A stretch of 10,229 nt of DNA from assembly GCA_964399955.1 (NCBI GenBank), contig CAYNST010000123.1, positions 1 through 10,229 on the forward strand, in the 5' to 3' direction. This DNA comes from CAYNST01 sp964399955. GTDB lineage: Bacteria; Pseudomonadota; Gammaproteobacteria; Pseudomonadales; Cellvibrionaceae. The notes under the pieces are model-generated. The model had not been told where the DNA came from, ran no database searches, and worked only from the letters and a program-made list of their open reading frames with translations. Shown here one piece after another: positions 6,684 to 10,229 of this stretch (position 1 is the stretch's first letter; each line of letters begins with the position of its first letter). Both the position numbers and the translations under genes were made by a program.

Positions 6684-8140
6684 TGTTTGGTCAGACGCCC
6701 AGCAAGCTGCTCGCCGAATAGATGGCCGAGAGTCTGCAGAATCAGAGATGGATGGGCGATAAGGCCGGCGCCAAGGATCGAGGCATCGGAGATAATGATG
6801 TTGTCATATCCCAGAAGCGCACCGTTACTGCCGACCGCCCCTGGGCGGTCGGAGGTATTGATTCTGCAGGTTCCTCTAAGCATCGCGCCCGAGCTTAAGG
6901 CGCCTTCGATATTTGTTTCAGCAAGAATATCAGTGTCGGCTTGAACGGCCCACTGTCGCAGATAGCTGCGTATGGATTCAAGGGTGGCGAGCTGGCCCTT
7001 GCTGCGGGACAAAGAGAAAGACTTTTGGTTGTTCAAATTTAACCCATCGGTGACCGCACCTCCCGCCTCTGCCATTCCGGCGAGTACCGCAACTCTCTTG
7101 TAATGCTGCCCTACCCATTGCCGAAGGCCAATTGGCCCGAAACGCTTGGCGTGAAACTTTGCGAGGGATACCGGGCCGGTTATCCCGCCCAAATTCCGAC
7201 CCTGGCAAAGCACGATTCCCTTATCTTCAAACTGCCTTATCATCAGGTCGACAGGAATGCCGGCGTGAGCATCATCAATACCAGGCCGCCCAGAAACGAG
7301 AGCACACTGAATGGATGTATCTGCCAAGTACCGTCCGACGTTTTCGTTTCCGAGTCCTTCTGGTGCGGCGGCTTGTAGGCTGTTTCTCAGCAAGAGCGGG
7401 GTCTCAAGTGCTCCCGCAGCAACAACGACGGCCTTGACAGCTATGGTCTCTCTCGCTGCGCCTCTTTCGATTTCTATGCCACCGGCCTCAGTCTTGCTCT
7501 GCATGACGATTCGCTTAACCTTGGCTCCAGTTATGACGGTGGCCCGGCCGGTCTTTTGCAGCCTGGGTAGCCAGCTGTTGGCGGCTGTTGTCTTATCTCC
7601 CGGCTGACAACCGAAGGCACACATTCCGCAATGATTACAGACGGGTCTTCCGTCGACTGGCTTCGAAAGGATTGCTACGGATGAGGGAGAGGCTTCCCAA
7701 CCTAGCTGTTTTGCACTAGTGAGCAGGTGGTTCGATAGGGAGTTTAGGGTGTGGTAGGGCTGTGAATGTCCGGCCACATTGAGAAATGTCTGCACTTCCC
7801 TTGCCTTCCGCTCGACCACGCGCACATCGAGCCCCCAAGAGTTCAGGACTGTTGAGCGAGGCATTTGAGAAACGGCTTGATAGGCTAAGGTGGTGCCGCC
7901 AAGACCCAGCGCTCTTTGCAGCTGAGCTTCGCCTTGCCATTCTTCAGCACCAACAGTCCAAGGGCGGGGCGCTACTTCGTAATTGAAGTGATTGATGCGA
8001 GAGTCACTGGCTTCGAATGCTTTCCCTCTTTCGAAAAGCATTACTTCGTGCCCTGATTCTGCAAGCGCCACTGCAGAAGACAACCCTCCTGCGCCGCTAC
8101 CAATCACTGCTATTGGGAGGCTTCGGCTAACGTCTTCCAT
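6680..8140 (-). CDS. GMC-family FAD oxidoreductase
   Basis: Encodes 486 residues from the ATG at 8140. FAD binding is shown by the N-terminal Rossmann motif GSGAGG (14-19) with the acidic residue E37 at the end of the second strand. The ALGLGGTT block (77-84) also fits the GMC flavin site. Cysteines 168, 171, 174 and 178 form a CX2CX2CX3C motif like that in long-chain alcohol oxidase-like and FAD-glucose dehydrogenase-like GMC enzymes; it could hold an Fe-S cluster. The C-terminal GMC domain has GTCRI (423-427), NIIISDASI and AHPSLILQTL. The His expected three residues before GTCR is Met420, while His463 fits the second catalytic position. The substrate is unknown, probably an alcohol, sugar or sterol-like compound. 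A longer reading from an ATG at 8233 adds 31 residues, but it has no ribosome binding site, whereas 8140 does. The protein lacks its own signal, so export with the Tat subunit is inferred. Confidence 0.88.
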   Translation of the reverse strand: MEDVSRSLPIAVIGSGAGGLSSAVALAESGHEVMLFERGKAFEASDSRINHFNYEVAPRPWTVGAEEWQGEAQLQRALGLGGTTLAYQAVSQMPRSTVLNSWGLDVRVVERKAREVQTFLNVAGHSQPYHTLNSLSNHLLTSAKQLGWEASPSSVAILSKPVDGRPVCNHCGMCAFGCQPGDKTTAANSWLPRLQKTGRATVITGAKVKRIVMQSKTEAGGIEIERGAARETIAVKAVVVAAGALETPLLLRNSLQAAAPEGLGNENVGRYLADTSIQCALVSGRPGIDDAHAGIPVDLMIRQFEDKGIVLCQGRNLGGITGPVSLAKFHAKRFGPIGLRQWVGQHYKRVAVLAGMAEAGGAVTDGLNLNNQKSFSLSRSKGQLATLESIRSYLRQWAVQADTDILAETNIEGALSSGAMLRGTCRINTSDRPGAVGSNGALLGYDNIIISDASILGAGLIAHPSLILQTLGHLFGEQLAGRLTKQ

Positions 8141-8145
8141 GATAA

Positions 8146-8150
8146 CTCCG
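8146..8150 (-). promoter_or_regulatory. Ribosome binding site that sets the GMC gene start
   Basis: Minus-strand CGGAG lies 5 nt before the ATG at 8140. The alternative upstream ATG at 8233 has no purine-rich sequence ahead of it. This, and the closeness of the FAD motif to the N-terminus, favours the 8140 start. Confidence 0.6.
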
Positions 8151-8310
8151 TGTTGCCAGTCTTGTGCATTCCGGGTGGAATAGTAACACACACTTTTAGC
8201 AGAAACATCCGGACCAACAGGCTGTTCCGTCATTTTTACATTGGTGAAAAGGCGTTATCACCATGGCACGACAGGCCCGCTGCCGAATAGCGATGAGAAA
8301 CAGCATTTCA

Positions 8311-8440
8311 GATTGCTAGTTCGCCCTGGATTTCTAGCTGAGTATTTTTTGAGCATGGGCGGTCACCAGGGATGGCCTAGCTAAGCTCTTTTCATCAGAG
8401 AAGTTTATGTAGCAGCCCCTAAAGGGCGAACTCGTCAATC
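8311..8440. repeat. Inverted-repeat element of about 130 nt (MITE-like or structured RNA)
   Basis: The ends are inverted copies: AGTTCGCCCT at 8318-8327 and AGGGCGAACT at 8423-8432 are perfect 10-nt complements. The arms extend outward to GATTG at 8311 and CAATC at 8440 with one bulge and one mismatch, giving about 16 paired bases. Inside are further pairings: TAGCT (8335-8339) with AGCTA (8379-8383), and a local hairpin CTTTTC-ATCA-GAGAAG (8388-8403). CCCTGG (8324-8329) can alternatively pair with CCAGGG (8366-8371), which would compete with the outer stem. There is no open frame and no obvious target-site duplication. It could be a miniature inverted-repeat element, a structured RNA, or a leader structure of the operon. 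The sequence alone does not decide, and the ends do not match the integron attC consensus. Confidence 0.5.
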
Positions 8441-8665
8441 CAAATTTGCGCAGCCAATACGCCGGACAGGATTAGATGCATAGATCGAGAGGACTGCAAA
8501 GACCGGACAGACAGTGGGACGGGCGCTAGAAGGGAACGATAGACAACGGCATTTTTAGCCACTCGCGGATGTCGGGATTAGTTTTAGCTGCCGGAACCCA
8601 ATGTTGGGAGTAGTGGTCTCTGTCGCCTCCAGCGCTTTGCTTGACATCTGTATGCTTGTGATCGA

Positions 8666-8709
8666 CGACAATTAGGATGGCCGGTCCAACGACAATTATC
8701 TTGGCCGGT
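8666..8709 (+). repeat. Two direct repeats at the IS21 left end
   Basis: Two 20-nt copies, at 8666-8685 and 8690-8709, share the frame CGACAATTA-NNN-TGGCCGGT and match at 17 of 20 positions, differing only in the central three bases. They start 24 nt apart. Tandem repeats like these at IS21 ends are binding sites for the IstA transposase; that role is assigned from the family. Confidence 0.7.
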
Positions 8710-8741
8710 TGAGTGACACAATCGACACCTCATTTCCAATT

Positions 8742-8745
8742 GGAG
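8742..8745 (+). promoter_or_regulatory. Ribosome binding site of istA
   Basis: GGAG lies 8 nt before the GTG at 8754, which supports that GTG as the istA start. The next in-frame ATG is 14 codons inside the gene and would remove the start of the N-terminal helix-turn-helix region. Confidence 0.6.
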
Positions 8746-8753
8746 AATCAGAG

Positions 8754-10229
8754 GTGCCGGGACAACACATCACTCAACGACAAGAGATACTGTATATGCA
8801 GAACCGTCAATCCGGCCTTTCTCAAGAAGCCTCGGCCGCCAAGGCCGATATCTCCGTCCGATCCGCCCGCCGGATCGAGAAGAATGAACGCGCCGGCGCC
8901 GATGGGCCCCGCACCTGGCGTACCCGAACCGACCCGCTGACGGAGGTATGGGACAGCGAACTGAAGCCGTTGCTCGAACGGGATTCCACCCTGACCGGCC
9001 TGACGCTGCTTGAGTACTTGCAGGATCACTATCCTGACAAGTACGACGTCACGGTGTTGCGTACCCTGCAGCGTCGGGTTAAGCAGTGGAAGGCGCTCAA
9101 TGGCCCCGCACAACCGGTCATCTTCCGTCAGCAGCTCGAACCCGGCTGGATGGCCCTGTCGGACTTCACTCACCCGGACGAGCCAGTCACGGTTGCCGGT
9201 GAGCCGTTTGCCCACCTCTTTTATCAGTTTCGTCTCGCTTTTAGCGGCTGGCGCTCGGTGACAATCGTTCAGGGCGGCGAGAGCTATGCGGCACTGGCCG
9301 AGGGGCTGCAGCGGGCCTTGCGCCAAGCCGGCGGCGCGCCCAAGCAACACCGCACAGATTCTTTGAGCGCCGCCTTCAACAACCAACAAAATCGCTGGAG
9401 CGACGCCTACGGCAGCTTTTGCGCGCACTACGGTATGGCACCCAGTCGCAACAATCCCGGCGTCGCCCACGAGAACGGCGCCATCGAGTGTGCTAACGGC
9501 TCGTTTAAGCGCCGGCTCTCACAGGCCTTGAAGCTACGGGGCTCCGCCCGGTTTGATTCGGTGGCCGACTACCAGCGCTTTGTCGACACCGTGGTCGAGC
9601 GCCTCAACCGCCGGGTGGCCAGTCGCTTCAAAGAGGAGCAGCCTACGCTGCAAGCCTTGCCCTCGCAGGGCTTTGCCGCCTACAGCGAGTTGGCCGTGCG
9701 GGTCACGCGCACCTCGACCATTGAGGTGCGCCACGTGCTTTACACGGTGCCCTCGCAACTGATCGGCGAGCGCCTGAGGGTGCATCTGTATCACGACCGC
9801 CTGAAGTGCTACCTCGGCTCGTCGCTGGCGATCACACTGCCTCGCGTCTATCCCGCGTCAGGACAGAGCCGGGCGCGTCGGGTTGACTACCGCCATGTCA
9901 TCCACGCCCTCGCAGCCAAGCCGCAGGCGTTCCGGCGGGCGCAGCTGCGCGACGACCTGCTGCCGAGCGACACCTACCGCGCGCTCTGGCAACTCGTTGA
10001 CGCCACACTGCCCGAGCGCGAAGCGTGCAAGTGGATGGTCACCGTACTGCGCCTGGCATACGACTACGACTGCGAGGGCATCCTTGGGTCAGAACTGCTG
10101 TACGCGGCGCAACAGGGCCGGCTGCCCACTGGCCAGCAGTTGCAGGCGCGCTTCCTGCCGTGTCGAGCCGACTCGTACGCGGCTACGGTTGAACAGCACG
10201 CTCTGAGCGAGTATGACGGCCTACTCACA
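8754..10229 (+). CDS. istA: IS21-family transposase IstA, 3'-partial
   Basis: Starts at GTG 8754 and stays open for 492 codons to the last base of the window with no stop, frameshift or missing motif. The N-terminus has a helix-turn-helix-like region (about 12-45, with SQEASAAKADISVRSARRIE). The DDE integrase core follows: D137 in LSDFT, D202 in RTDSLSAAF and the HENGAIE block at 239-245 that supplies the glutamate. The C-terminal part has the beta-rich segment RHVLYTVPSQLIGERLRVHL, then DYRHVIHAL. IstA cuts and joins the element ends. It works with the IstB ATPase, whose gene normally overlaps or follows istA and should lie just beyond the window. IstA proteins of this subgroup are about 500 residues, so only a short C-terminal piece is missing. 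The reading frame and catalytic residues look intact, so the protein is probably active. GC-rich codon use differs from the left-hand genes. Confidence 0.92.
   Translation, partial: MPGQHITQRQEILYMQNRQSGLSQEASAAKADISVRSARRIEKNERAGADGPRTWRTRTDPLTEVWDSELKPLLERDSTLTGLTLLEYLQDHYPDKYDVTVLRTLQRRVKQWKALNGPAQPVIFRQQLEPGWMALSDFTHPDEPVTVAGEPFAHLFYQFRLAFSGWRSVTIVQGGESYAALAEGLQRALRQAGGAPKQHRTDSLSAAFNNQQNRWSDAYGSFCAHYGMAPSRNNPGVAHENGAIECANGSFKRRLSQALKLRGSARFDSVADYQRFVDTVVERLNRRVASRFKEEQPTLQALPSQGFAAYSELAVRVTRTSTIEVRHVLYTVPSQLIGERLRVHLYHDRLKCYLGSSLAITLPRVYPASGQSRARRVDYRHVIHALAAKPQAFRRAQLRDDLLPSDTYRALWQLVDATLPEREACKWMVTVLRLAYDYDCEGILGSELLYAAQQGRLPTGQQLQARFLPCRADSYAATVEQHALSEYDGLLT

Larger units (their letters stand above)
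8141..8656. other. Non-coding 5' region between the GMC operon and the IS21 element
   Basis: About 515 nt with no credible gene on either strand, except for a possible 31-codon N-terminal extension of the GMC gene up to 8233. It must hold the promoter of the minus-strand operon, but no convincing -35/-10 pair stands out. Its main feature is the inverted-repeat element at 8311-8440. A short CCCAA-TG-TTGGG hairpin lies at 8597-8608. The remainder shows nothing I can assign. Confidence 0.6.
8657..10229 (+). mobile_element. IS21-family insertion sequence, left part (truncated by window end)
   Basis: The segment holds an IS21-type istA gene preceded by a short left end containing two copies of a 20-nt repeat, as is usual for the multiple transposase-binding repeats at IS21 ends. 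The left boundary is placed at TGTGATCGAC (8657) because IS21 elements commonly begin with TGT; this is an estimate to within some tens of bases. The right end, the istB helper gene and the target duplication lie beyond the window. The segment is clearly more GC-rich than the RHS operon. It points away from the GMC operon, with about 515 nt between its left end and the GMC start. Confidence 0.8.

Noticed and set aside
8180..8185. Minus-strand TACTAT as a -10 box for the GMC operon
   Set aside because: The position would suit a start at 8140, but no acceptable -35 hexamer lies 15-18 nt upstream.
8311..8440. Inverted repeat considered as an integron attC site
   Set aside because: The outer ends do not match RYYYAAC/GTTRRRY, and no cassette context is present.
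8748..9470. 240-codon minus-strand open frame
   Set aside because: It lies antisense to istA, whose plus-strand frame has clear transposase motifs. Long antisense frames are common in GC-rich genes.

Overview
The window looks like chromosomal accessory DNA from a proteobacterium, most likely a gammaproteobacterium. This rests on a Sec-exported RHS/YD-repeat protein, a GMC oxidoreductase with a Tat-signal partner, and an IS21-type element. The genus cannot be read from the sequence. The IS21 segment at the right end is visibly more GC-rich than the genes to its left and uses different codons, as expected for a separately acquired element.

Layout: (1) 1-918, plus strand: a short J-domain protein (possibly starting before the window), followed after 3 nt by a zinc-ribbon, single-membrane-helix protein with a conserved-looking C-terminal domain. 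(2) 919-1249: a convergent intergenic region with no credible gene but four stem-loops. (3) 8140 down to 1250, minus strand: four tightly packed genes. In order of transcription these are a GMC-type FAD oxidoreductase, a small Tat-signal subunit (4-nt overlap), a 1576-residue RHS/YD-repeat protein (23-nt gap, strong ribosome binding site), and an 81-residue two-helix membrane protein (2-nt gap). (4) 8141-8656: a 5' non-coding region holding an approximately 130-nt inverted-repeat element. (5) 8657 to the window end, plus strand: the left end and istA transposase gene of an IS21-family insertion sequence, cut off by the window edge. istA is open in frame through the last base.

How the genes may work together: the GMC enzyme has no export signal of its own. 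It is probably carried by the Tat-signal subunit, as in gluconate 2-dehydrogenase and FAD-glucose dehydrogenase type complexes. The RHS protein has a Sec signal peptide and no PAAR or VgrG part, so it is probably a periplasmic or surface protein rather than a type VI effector. Its tail beyond the RHS core is glycine/alanine-rich and hydrophobic with no nuclease or other toxin motif that I recognise. The small membrane protein encoded directly after it sits where an immunity protein would be. Joining a redox pair to an RHS protein and its putative partner in one transcription unit is the most unusual arrangement here.
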